DNA of 64,000 nt from JAOSJL01 sp963704035 (GTDB taxonomy: Bacteria > Actinomycetota > Acidimicrobiia > IMCC26256 > JAOSJL01): the NCBI GenBank assembly GCA_963704035.1, contig CAVPGR010000004.1, positions 930,001 to 994,000 on the forward strand, in the 5' to 3' direction. A program made the translations under genes and the position numbers. Below are positions 55,787 to 64,000 of this stretch, piece after piece; positions within the stretch are counted from its first letter, which is position 1, and every line of letters begins with the position of its first letter. The notes beneath the pieces are model-generated. The model was not told where the DNA came from. It worked only from the letters and a program-made list of their open reading frames with translations, and did no database searches.

Positions 55787-57046
55787 TCAGGCGAGGATGG
55801 GCGCGGGAACCGTGGCGAATCCGGTGAGGGGACGCAGGACGTCGGGCACCGCGAAGCTGCCGTCGGGCTGCTGGCAGTACTCGAAGAGATTGAGAAGCGT
55901 GCGCCCTATGGCACACGCCGTCCCGTTGAGCGTGTGTAGCGGCACGGTCCTGCCGTCGCTTCGAAGACGCGTGCCGAGCCGGCGGGCGGAGAAATCGAGG
56001 TAGTTGGAACACGACGTCAGTTCCCGGTACCGCCCTTCCGACGGCAACCACACCTCGAGATCGAACTTCTTGGCGGCCGCGGCGCCCAGGTCACCTGCGG
56101 CGATGTTCACCACACGGTACGGGAGCCCGAGGCCTCCGACGATCTCCTCCTGGATGGCCAGGATGAGATCGAGTTCGTCCCACGAGCTGTCCGGCTCCGC
56201 GAACGAGAACATCTCGACCTTGTCGAACTGGTGGAGGCGGAACATCCCCTTCGTGTCTTTCCCGTAGGTGCCCGCTTCGCGACGGAAGCACGAGGAGATT
56301 CCCGCGTAGCGCAACGGAAGGTCGTCGACCGGGACGATCTCGTCGCGGTGCAGTGCCGACAGCGGCACCTCGCTGGTGCCGACCAGGAAGAGATCGTCAT
56401 CGTCGAGTTCATACACCTGATGGCGGTCGGTCGGGAAGAAGCCTGCCTCTTCCATCGTGCGCTCCCGCACGAGAACGGGCGGTACTACCGGGGAGAAGCC
56501 ACGCGCCCCGAGGACCTGGACGACCCAGTTCACGAGCGCCAGCTCGAGGAGCACCGCCTCGCCCCTCAGGTACGCGAAGCGGGCACCGCTCGCTTCGGCG
56601 GCGTGTTCGGTGTCGACCCAGCCCATCGCCTCGCCGAACTCCGCATGGTCGAGTCCCGCTGCATCGGGCGTGCCACCGACGGCTCGGATCTCCTCTCCGT
56701 CGTCTTCTCCTCCGTCGGGTACCGACACGTCGGCAGGATTCGGAACCGAGGCGGCGAGGTGACGACGACGGTCCTCCGCTATGACGAGTTCGGCTTCGAG
56801 CCCCTTCAGCTCGTCCTTCAGCGTTGCCGCGGCCGCGATCTTCGCCGCGCGTTCCTCAGCCGACGCTCGTCCGATCTCCTTGGACGCCACGTTCTGCCGG
56901 GCGCGCAGATCGTCGACACCGGCGCGCAGATCACGGACCGCTTGGTCGGCTGCGAGCAGGTCGTCGAGATGGCCCTCCGCGACACGCTTGCGCTCGATAC
57001 CGCGGCGATACTCCGGGTCCTCCCGCAATCGACGGAGATCGATCAC
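55787..57046 (-). CDS. serS: Seryl-tRNA synthetase
   Basis: 419 residues, the usual length. N-terminal coiled-coil arm (about residues 25-105), then class II catalytic core: TSEVPLSALH, motif 2 FRREAGTYGKDTKGMFRLHQ, SCSNYLDFSARR and motif 3 TLNGTACAIGRTLL. It charges tRNA-Ser in the cytoplasm. GTG start overlaps the pheA stop (GTGA), so the two are coupled. Two tRNA-Ser genes lie just downstream. Confidence 0.96.
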   Translation of the reverse strand: MIDLRRLREDPEYRRGIERKRVAEGHLDDLLAADQAVRDLRAGVDDLRARQNVASKEIGRASAEERAAKIAAAATLKDELKGLEAELVIAEDRRRHLAASVPNPADVSVPDGGEDDGEEIRAVGGTPDAAGLDHAEFGEAMGWVDTEHAAEASGARFAYLRGEAVLLELALVNWVVQVLGARGFSPVVPPVLVRERTMEEAGFFPTDRHQVYELDDDDLFLVGTSEVPLSALHRDEIVPVDDLPLRYAGISSCFRREAGTYGKDTKGMFRLHQFDKVEMFSFAEPDSSWDELDLILAIQEEIVGGLGLPYRVVNIAAGDLGAAAAKKFDLEVWLPSEGRYRELTSCSNYLDFSARRLGTRLRSDGRTVPLHTLNGTACAIGRTLLNLFEYCQQPDGSFAVPDVLRPLTGFATVPAPILA

Positions 57047-58015
57047 CGCGATTCCTCCGTCTGGCCGATCTGTTCGTCAGATGGACCGTTGCCGTCGATC
57101 TGTGCACGCAGCTCGCGCATCCATGCATCTGCCTCGCGCCACGCCTTCCCGGCGGCCGACCGACGCACGACAGCCCCACCCTCACCCTGACCACCGACCG
57201 GATAGGACCCGAGGAACTTCACCTCGGCGATCTTGGCGGCCAGATCGCGCAGGGTGTCGGCAACGACCTCGTCGGCGATGTGGCCCTCCAGGTCGATGAA
57301 GAAGCAGTACTCGCCGAGACCGCTCTTCGTCGGGCGCGACTCGAGCTTGGTGAGGTCGATCGCACGTGCCGAGAACTCCTGAAGGATCCCGAGGAGCGAG
57401 CCCGGTCGGTTCTTGCGTTGAAAACACACGACCGAGGTGCGGTCGTGGCCGGTCGGCTCGGGAACACCACGCCCGACGAGAACGAAACGGGTGGAGTTGT
57501 GGGGGTGGTCCTCGATGGCGGTCGCCGCCTCGCGGAGCCCATAGAGCTGCGCAGCCAGGGGATTCGCGATGGCGGCCTGGCCCGCCTTGCGGGACCGGGC
57601 CACGGCCCGGGCCGCGTCGGCCGTGGACGTGGCGGGCTCGATCTCGGCCTTGGGCACCCTGTGGCGCAGCCACTGGCGGCACTGGGCCGCTGCGATGGGA
57701 ATCGACCTGACCGTGGTGATCTGGCGCATCGTCGTCTCCGGCTTCACGCAGAGACTGAACGACACGGGGAGATCGACCTCCCGTCGGATCAGGAGCTCGC
57801 TCTCGAAGGCCAGCGTGTCGAGCGTGACGGTGACCGAACCCTCGATCGAGTTCTCGATCGGGACGAAGGCCGCGTCGGCATCTCCACTCTCCACCGCTGC
57901 GACGGCGTCGGGCACGGCGCGGCACCGGGAGCAGATCACTCGCGGCGAGGTCGTCCTGCGTCTTGAGCGCCTCTTCGGTGAACGTTCCCGGAGGCCCGAG
58001 ATAGCTGACCCTCAC
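57043..58015 (-). CDS. pheA: Prephenate dehydratase (one frameshift)
   Basis: ATG 58015: MRVSYLGPPGTFTEEALKTQ. The frame breaks near 57925 at a run of GCCGCGCCG by one extra base, then AVPDAVAAVESGDADAAFVP, IENSIEGSVTVTLDTLAFES, STADAARAVARS, NSTRFVLVGRG, and the ACT domain KNRPGSLLGILQEFSAR with LTKLESRPTKSGLGEYCFF (ESRP phenylalanine site). It converts prephenate to phenylpyruvate and is inhibited by phenylalanine. First gene of the pheA-serS operon. Confidence 0.9.
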
Positions 58016-58072
58016 GGAGCCGAAGCGTAGTGGCGGGCAACCCGGAGGCCCTGTTCGATTGGCCCCGACGCT

Positions 58073-58617
58073 TCAGCGCAGGAACTCCCTCAGCGAGGGC
58101 TGGACCGCGCGCGTCACCCCCGAGGCCGCGTCGTGAGCGACACGCTGGAGTTGAAGCTGGAGAACGTTGTCGGGAACCAGCACGGTGTCGGAAGCGGTGT
58201 CGGAAGCGGTGTCGGAAGCGGTGTCGGAAGCGGGGTCGGGAACGCGCTCGCTCTCACCGAGAAGCTCGTGGTTGGCTTCGGCCACGACGTCGATCTCGGC
58301 GGCGAGCGTCACCGAGCGCGTCGCGGTGACGGATTGAGGAGGCGATCCCAGGGCTCGGGTGCCACCGCCGCGAGCTCTCGGAGTGAGGCACCCGATTCGA
58401 GGCCGAGCCACCGGGCCGCGGCGTTCACGCTCACGGCCCGTTCCAGCTCCGCGATGTTGATCTCCTCGAAGACGGTCTCGAGCTCACGGGTGGCGTGCGC
58501 CAGCCACCGATTTCGTCCGGCAGCGAGGACCATCTGCTCCTCCTCGAGCTTGAACAGCAACAGCTCCAGAAGGCGACGCTCGCGCCAGAGCATCTCCGAG
58601 ACGGCGTCGATGGACAC
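58073..58617 (-). CDS. FlgN-like flagellar export chaperone (one frameshift)
   Basis: GTG 58617 has AGGAGA eight bases upstream. Helical: MLWRERRLLELLLFKLEEEQ, HATRELETVFEEINIAELER, then after a frame change near 58335 SVTLAAEIDVVAEANHELLG and a C-terminal helix (LQLQLQRVAHDA). Two long helices with this pattern fit the FlgN family, which chaperones hook-associated proteins. An ASDT x4 repeat lies between the helices. A motility sigma factor follows on the other strand, which supports the call. Confidence 0.6.
58184..58231 (+). repeat. 12-bp tandem repeat (GGTGTCGGAAGC) x4
   Basis: Four perfect units at 58184, 58196, 58208 and 58220, with a partial fifth. They encode an Ala-Ser-Asp-Thr tetrapeptide repeat in the FlgN-like protein, so unit gain or loss keeps the frame. 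Confidence 0.9.
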
Positions 58618-58870
58618 GTTGAGGTCTCCTGGGGGGCCGGAATCCTCCGATCGGCCAGGTTCAGCGTCGCACAAGGGTTCTGGGGTCGAATCCCTGGAAA
58701 AGCCGCTCTGACCTGCGCCGATGTGTCGGTCGACATGCGCACTCTCGTCCCTTTTGGACTCATCCTTCGGGATGACGCTTGGCAGCTGCGAATCATCCCC
58801 GCGGTCTATCTAGCACGGAGAGTGATCGAGTCGATGCCTCCAGTGAAGAACACGACCGGGGGAGTACACC

Positions 58871-59743
58871 ATGGGGACCACCGTCACGCTGACGCATGAG
58901 CAGCGGGTCCGTGAAGAGCGACTCGTCAGAGACAACCTGCCGCTCGTCCAGTACGCCGTCAACGAGGTGGCACACCGGGTTCCGCGCCAGGTTCACCGCG
59001 ACGATCTCGTATCCGCAGGAATGCTCGGGTTGACCCAGGCCGCTCGCTCCTTCGAGGAGGAACGCGGCATCCCCTTCGACCGCTACGCCTCCCGCCGGAT
59101 CCACGGGGCCCTCCTGGACGAGCTCCGCAGCCGCGACTGGGCGAGCCGTTCGGTGCGTGCCAAGGCGCGTGAAGTGCGCCAGGTCACCGAGGAGATGACC
59201 ACCAAGCTCGGCCGGACTCCCACGAGCGACGAGCTCGGCGACGAGCTCGACGTGGAGCCGGCGTCGGTGCAGGAACTCCAGGCCGACGTTCACCGTGCAA
59301 CCGTCCTCAACTACGAGTCGCTGGCCTTCGACGGCCCCGCCGAAGGCCTTCTGGCCTCCGGCGAGGAGAGCCCGGAGCAGACGATGATCTCCCGGGAACG
59401 CCAGGCGTTCCTGACCGATGCCGTCGCCTCTCTTCCGGCCCGCCTTCGCAAGGTCGTCGTGGAGTACTTCTTCGACGAGCGGCCCATGCAGGACATCGCC
59501 CACGACCTCGGTGTCAGTGAGTCACGCGTGAGCCAGCTCCGAGCCGAGGCCCTCTCGATGCTGCGCGACGGAATGAACGCCAACCTCGACCCCGAGCGTC
59601 TCTCGCCCGAGCGTCGACCGGATGGCAAGATCGCTCGGCGCAAGCGGACCTACTACAACCGGGTCGCCGCCCAGACCGACCCGCTCGAGCGAGTGTCCGC
59701 CGAGCCGCGCGACGTACACGAGAAGGTCGCCCTCGCCGGCTGA
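58871..59743 (+). CDS. FliA/WhiG-type RNA polymerase sigma factor
   Basis: 290 residues; ATG after GGGGGAG. Region 2: DNLPLVQYAVNEVAHRVPRQ, DDLVSAGMLGLTQAARSFEE, FDRYASRRIHGALLDELRS with DWASRSVR. Region 3: EEMTTKLGRTPTSDELGDEL. Region 4: LPARLRKVVVEYFFDERPMQ and GVSESRVSQLRAEALSML. This is the sigma-28 group that drives flagellar or sporulation genes. The C-terminal 40 residues (RRKRTYYNRVAAQ...) are an extension. The FlgN-like gene opposite suggests motility. Confidence 0.88.
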   Translation: MGTTVTLTHEQRVREERLVRDNLPLVQYAVNEVAHRVPRQVHRDDLVSAGMLGLTQAARSFEEERGIPFDRYASRRIHGALLDELRSRDWASRSVRAKAREVRQVTEEMTTKLGRTPTSDELGDELDVEPASVQELQADVHRATVLNYESLAFDGPAEGLLASGEESPEQTMISRERQAFLTDAVASLPARLRKVVVEYFFDERPMQDIAHDLGVSESRVSQLRAEALSMLRDGMNANLDPERLSPERRPDGKIARRKRTYYNRVAAQTDPLERVSAEPRDVHEKVALAG

Positions 59744-59873
59744 CCGAAGGGCTCGTGGAGCCCGACCACCTGGCCACACAACCGATCACACGCCGACCCG
59801 CGCCGCAGGCACCATGCCCGGTGCGGGTTGCCGCGACAGGACATCTTCCACCGCACCGTGCGAAACTGCCCGG

Positions 59874-62096
59874 ATGCCCGGCGAGCCTCGGAAGATCTCG
59901 ACGCGCGACGACACCGCGTCCCGACGGGAGCGCCGCGCGACACCGGCGGCCACCACGAGCTTCGGCATCAGGGCACTTCACCTGCTGGGTTTGAGCGCTT
60001 TCGCCTTCGCACAGCCGGTCTTCGACCTGCTCGGGAAGCAGGCGACCTTCTTCGTCGCGCACGACACGGGGCCTTCCCAGATCGTGCTCTTCACAATGTT
60101 GCTCCTGGTTGTTCCTCCGGCCCTCCTGATCGCTGCGGAGGGCCTGGTGTTCCTCGTGTCGCGTCCGGCCGGGTGGGCCGTCCATCTCGGGATCGTCGGA
60201 CTCCTCGTCGGACTCATCGTTGCGCCACCCCTAGCCGACGGAATCGGGTTCGGGCTCATCGTCGCGATCGTGGTTCTCCTTCTCCGGGTCGGCGCAGGTG
60301 CGGCGTACGCCTACGGGCGCTTCGCCGGGATTCGCAGCTTTGCCACCGTGCTGGCGGGAGCACCGTTCGTCTTCGGTGCACTGTTCCTGTTCGCCTCTCC
60401 GGTGAACGAGCTGGTCTTCCCCGACGACGCCCTCGCCTACGCCGCGGAGACGGAGCAGTCGCCACCTATCGTGTGGATGAGCTTCGACGAGCTGCCGCTG
60501 GCGAGCCTGCTCGATGCCGAAGGCAACATCGACGCCGCCCGCTACCCCAACTTCGCCCGCCTCGCCGGCACGTCGACCTGGTATCCCAACGCCACGACCG
60601 TGGCCGGGTTCACACCCGATGCCATCCCCGCGATGGTGAGCGGCCGGCTTCCCGAGGGCCAGTACGTCACGCCGCCCACCACGAGCTTTCACCCCGACAC
60701 GATCTTCAGTCTGTTGGCGGGTACCTACGATCTCACCTCGTACGAGGTGATCACCGATCTGTGCTCCACCGAGTACTGCGAGCAGCCGGTCGAGGCCCGA
60801 CCGTCGTACGGCTTCGGAACGCTGGTGAGCGACACGGCAACGGTGTTCTTGCACGGCGCGCTTCCCGACGACGCCGCCGACCGCTGGCTACCGAGCATGG
60901 AGGGCCGCTGGGCCGGATTCGGCCGGGACGACTCGGGCGTCGCCGATGCCCCCGGAGAAGCCCCCGAGGACACGTCGCCGACCGAAACGACGCAACCCGC
61001 GTCCGAGCGCCCGCGTGCGGCCATCGACCTGAACGACGTTGTCGCAGGTGTGTACGACGCCGGATCACGCCTCGACACCTTTCTCGACGATCTGGGACCC
61101 TCCGACAATCCCTCGCTGTGGTTCTTCCACGCCAATCTTCCGCACGAGCCGTGGACGTATCTGCCCGACGGTCGTCGCTACGACGACGTCGGGCTCCTCG
61201 GGAACACCGGTGACCGCAGGATCTGGGACGATGACGAGCAGATGATGAGGCTGGTGCGGCAGCGCCATGTCGCGCAGCTCCAATACGCCGACGCGCAACT
61301 CGGGCGCGTGCTCGACCGACTCGAAGAGACGGGGATGCTGACGGAAACGCTCGTTGTGGTGACCGCCGACCACGGCGTGGAACTGCGGGGCGGGAGCTTC
61401 CGACGCCACATCTCTCCGTACTTCGAGAACCAGGCGGGCATCCTGCCCGTCCCGATGTTCGTGAAGAAGCCGGGTCAGACCACAGGCGCCGTCGACGACC
61501 GCAATGCCCAGACGATCGATCTCCTGCCGACAGTCGCCGAGATCCTCGGAGCGGAGCTTCCCTTCGAGGTCGACGGTACGTCGCTTCTCGGTCCGCTCGA
61601 TGATGTTCCGGAATCCAAGACCTTCGTCGGAGGTGACGGACCGATCGACTTCCCCGAAACGATTCCCGACATCGGCGACCTGAGTGAGGTGATCCTCGCC
61701 ACGTTCGGAACACAGCACCCCGACGACATCTACGCCATCGGAGACCACGCCGAGCTCGTGCACCGTCCCGTGTCCGAGCTCACGACTGCCTCGACGAACG
61801 CGGTCCACGCCGAGCTGTACGAACCGGAGGCCTACGACGAGGTCGACACGACGGGGGCATTCCTTCCCGCCCTCGTGTGGGGTGGCCTCGACCCGGCAAC
61901 AGCCGAGCCACATCAGGAGTACGCGCTCGTGCTCAATGGTGTCGTCGCAGGAATAGCGACCAGCTTCGAGAACGACGATGGACTGTTCTTTGCCGGTCTC
62001 GTGGATCCCGCGCACTTCGTCGACGGGCCCAACGATGTGGAGATCTTCCTGATCGGACCCGATGGCACCCTGCAGTCGGTGGAACTCGCCACGTGA
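59874..62096 (+). CDS. Membrane-anchored sulfatase/phosphoethanolamine-transferase-like protein
   Basis: 740 residues. Five or so N-terminal helices (ALHLLGLSAFAFAQPVFDLL, IVLFTMLLLVVPPALLIAAE, WAVHLGIVGLLVGLIVA and more), then an extracytoplasmic alkaline-phosphatase-superfamily domain: SPPIVWMSFDELPLASLL with FDE metal site, NATTVAGFTPDAIPAMVSGR (the T/S nucleophile region), FFHANLPHEPWTYLPDG, and VVVTADHGVELRGG. No formylglycine CxPxR motif is seen. It may transfer or hydrolyse a sulfo- or phospho-group on the cell surface. Confidence 0.82.
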   Translation: MPGEPRKISTRDDTASRRERRATPAATTSFGIRALHLLGLSAFAFAQPVFDLLGKQATFFVAHDTGPSQIVLFTMLLLVVPPALLIAAEGLVFLVSRPAGWAVHLGIVGLLVGLIVAPPLADGIGFGLIVAIVVLLLRVGAGAAYAYGRFAGIRSFATVLAGAPFVFGALFLFASPVNELVFPDDALAYAAETEQSPPIVWMSFDELPLASLLDAEGNIDAARYPNFARLAGTSTWYPNATTVAGFTPDAIPAMVSGRLPEGQYVTPPTTSFHPDTIFSLLAGTYDLTSYEVITDLCSTEYCEQPVEARPSYGFGTLVSDTATVFLHGALPDDAADRWLPSMEGRWAGFGRDDSGVADAPGEAPEDTSPTETTQPASERPRAAIDLNDVVAGVYDAGSRLDTFLDDLGPSDNPSLWFFHANLPHEPWTYLPDGRRYDDVGLLGNTGDRRIWDDDEQMMRLVRQRHVAQLQYADAQLGRVLDRLEETGMLTETLVVVTADHGVELRGGSFRRHISPYFENQAGILPVPMFVKKPGQTTGAVDDRNAQTIDLLPTVAEILGAELPFEVDGTSLLGPLDDVPESKTFVGGDGPIDFPETIPDIGDLSEVILATFGTQHPDDIYAIGDHAELVHRPVSELTTASTNAVHAELYEPEAYDEVDTTGAFLPALVWGGLDPATAEPHQEYALVLNGVVAGIATSFENDDGLFFAGLVDPAHFVDGPNDVEIFLIGPDGTLQSVELAT

Positions 62097-63095
62097 TGCG
62101 GGCGATGGTCCTGGAGGCCCCCGGCCGACCGCTCGTCGAACGCGAGTTGCCCGTTCCCTCACCCGGGCCACCCGAGGTGTTGATCCGGGTGTCGGCGTGC
62201 GGAGTCTGCCGGACGGACCTGCACATCCTCGACGGTGAGCTCACCGAACCGAAGCTGCCCCTCGTTCCCGGACACGAGATCGTCGGAGAGGTCGTCGAGG
62301 TCGGGAATGCGGTCGAGCAACCGGCACTAGGCGACCGCGTCGGAGTGCCATGGCTCGGACGGACCGACGGCACGTGCCGGTTCTGTAGCAGAGGGAGGGA
62401 GAACCTCTGCGACCATCCGGAGTTCACGGGTTACACAGTCGACGGCGGATACGCGGAGTACACGGTCGCCGACGCCCGGTTCGCCTTCACTCTTCCCGAC
62501 GAGCTCGACGACGACGCCCACGCGGCACCGCTGCTGTGTGCGGGGCTGATCGGGCACAGGACCTACCGCCTCGCGGGCGAGAACGTCGAACGACTCGGCA
62601 TCTATGGCTTCGGAGCAGCAGCCCACATCGTCACCCAGATCGCGCGCCATGAAGACTGCGAGGTCTACGCCTTCACGTCTCCCGGCGACACCGAAGCGCA
62701 GGACTTCGCCCGCTCCCTCGGAGCCGCGTGGGCGGGCGGATCCGACGAAACACCGCCGGAGCTTCTCGACGCGGCCCTGATCTTCGCTCCCGTCGGCCCT
62801 CTCGTGCCGGCGGCGCTGCGAGCTGTCGACAAGGGTGGCGTGGTCGTCGCCGGTGGGATCCATATGAGCGACATCCCGTCCTTTCCCTACGCCGACCTGT
62901 GGGAGGAACGCGTCATCCGGTCGGTGGCGAACCTCACCCGTACCGACGGAGAGCAGCTGCTCGCTCTTGCCCCGACGATCCCGATCCGCACCGAGGTCCA
63001 GGTCTTCGACCTGGAGTCGGCCAACGAGGCGCTTGGAACGTCTCCGTTCCGGGAGCCTGCGAGGAGCGGCCGTGCTCGTGCCCGGAAGGAGTTGA
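62096..63095 (+). CDS. Zinc-dependent alcohol dehydrogenase (frameshift near the 3' end)
   Basis: ATG 62096 overlaps the upstream stop by one base (TGATG). MDR family: CGVCRTDLHILDG (catalytic Zn Cys), GHEIVGEVVEVG, VGVPWLGRTDGTCRFC with structural Zn Cys set CRFC...NLC, and a Rossmann IYGFGAAAHIVTQIA. It is closest in pattern to cinnamyl/medium-chain ADHs. The frame breaks near 63032 by one extra base; the repaired end reads NEALERLRSGSLRGAAVLVP and stops at 63095. Confidence 0.85.
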
Positions 63096-63102
63096 CGGCC
63101 GC

Positions 63103-64000
63103 TCAGGACCCTCTCGGCGCGACGGGCGTGTACTCGGAGCGCAGGTGTTTGATCCCATGAATGAACGCTGAGGAGAGAAGGTCCGGCTCGCCGGTCGCCT
63201 CGATGTCGGGAAGGCGATCGAAGATCTCCCGGAACATGACCGTGATCTCGCGACGCGCCAGATGCGCGCCGAGACAGAAGTGCGGACCAGGCCCGCCGAA
63301 GCCGACGTGGCGGTTGGGGTCGCGCCGCACGTCGAAGTCGTACGGGTTCTCGAAGACGTCTTCGTCGCGGTTGGCGGCCAGGTAGAACATCAGGACCTTG
63401 TCTCCCTCGGCGAGATGCCTGACCGCCCAGCTCGACGGGTTGCGTCGTGGTGCGCCGCATGTAGGTGACCGGGCTCGCGATCCGCACGATCTCCTCGACG
63501 GCGCTGCGAGCCACGCCGTCGAAGTCGTCGGCCCAGATCCTGCGCTGGTCAGGGTGTTCGGTGAGCAGACGGAGACCCCAGCTGATGGCGTTGCGGGTGG
63601 TCTCGTTGCCGGCCACGACGAGGAGAATGAAGAAGCTCGCGATCTCGTCGTGGGTGAGCTTCTCGCCGTCGAGCTCGGCGTTGACGAGGATGGTCGTGAG
63701 GTCGTCGGTCGACGCGCCGATCTTCGACGTCGCCAGGTCCTCCATCAGGTCGGCCAGGCCCTGTCCCGCGGTCAGCGCCGCCGTGAGGATGTCGGTGCCC
63801 TCAGGTCGGTACTCCGGATCGGTGACACCGAGGATCGTGTTCGTGTTGTGGAACACGAAGTCGTGCTGCGATTCGGGTACACCCATGAGATCGCACACGA
63901 TCCGCAGGGGAAGTCGCGCGGCGACGTCGACGACGAAGTCGCACTCGCCGCGCTCACAGACCTCGTCGATGATCGTCGCGGCCTGATCGTGGACGCCTCC
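63103..64000 (-). CDS. Cytochrome P450, C-terminal part (one frameshift)
   Basis: The gene enters from the right edge, so the N-terminus is missing. I-helix LLVVAGNETTRNAISWG, K-helix AVEEIVR (ExxR), then VTYMRRTTTQPVELGG. The frame breaks near 63432 by one extra base; after it come DKVLMFYLAANRDEDVF and the heme loop FGGPGPHFCLGAHLARRE with the Cys ligand. Pattern matches bacterial CYP families acting on sterol/fatty acid or terpene substrates (VTYMRRT, GPHFCLG); CYP125/142-like enzymes are possible. Confidence 0.88.

Noticed and set aside
58184..58231. CRISPR-like repeat
   Set aside because: Twelve-base units without spacers, in frame inside a coding region. No cas genes anywhere in the window.

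Overview
The window is high-GC DNA from an actinobacterium, most likely of the class Acidimicrobiia. I infer this from base composition, frequent GTG starts, ATGA/GTGA gene overlaps, a fragment of a mycothiol-dependent dehydrogenase, PPi-type phosphofructokinase, and the mix of acyl-CoA, SDR, P450 and Abhydrolase_9/10 genes. No rRNA gene or CRISPR array is visible. Many genes are split by single-base indels, most densely between 28 and 45 kb. I give such genes as one reconstructed entry and state where the frame breaks; whether this is decay or sequence error cannot be settled from the sequence alone.

Layout. 0-6.9 kb: desaturase end, a 91-codon chimera of two normally adjacent detoxification genes, a secreted alpha/beta-hydrolase lipoprotein, a zinc-ribbon protein, an SDR, and a flavin operon (ApbE, ferric-reductase-like membrane protein, two low-complexity secreted proteins). 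6.9-10.3 kb: a two-component system and a penicillin-binding-like lipoprotein. 10.3-19.3 kb: CoA metabolism (CoA transferase/hydrolase, a paired acyl-CoA dehydrogenase, acetoacetate decarboxylase family), a heme-copper-oxidase-like membrane protein, an alkyl sulfatase and an SGNH hydrolase. 19.4-26.9 kb: a VWA lipoprotein/TelA/XpaC-like envelope module and a MacB/FtsX-type ABC exporter. 27-37.3 kb: PPi-dependent phosphofructokinase, CPBP protease, two alpha/beta-hydrolase genes, a large cyclase-ATPase-TPR regulator in pieces, and an SDR.

37.3-50.35 kb is the most interesting part. An intact tRNA-Arg(ACG) gene at the right end (50,277-50,349, minus strand) is followed leftwards by four partial copies of its 3' half, all in the same orientation, at 37,317, 41,573, 45,497 and 47,507. 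They divide the region into four cassettes of 2.0-4.2 kb. No integrase is visible in any of them. Cargo: (A) a secreted propeller-like lipoprotein, IS481/IS3 wreckage, an MgtE Mg2+ transporter and a pyrophosphatase remnant; (B) an RHH-Doc toxin-antitoxin pair and a repeat-rich LPFTG surface protein; (C) a DUF1611 protein and a truncated nucleotidyl cyclase; (D) four small secreted or membrane-anchored orphan proteins. I read it as a serially accreted, integrase-less tRNA-targeted cassette array.

50.5-64 kb returns to chromosomal backbone: a secreted GMC oxidoreductase pair, an acetyltransferase, two tRNA-Ser genes around a PHP phosphoesterase, serS-pheA, a FlgN-like protein, a FliA/WhiG-type sigma factor, a membrane sulfatase, a zinc alcohol dehydrogenase and the C-terminal part of a cytochrome P450.
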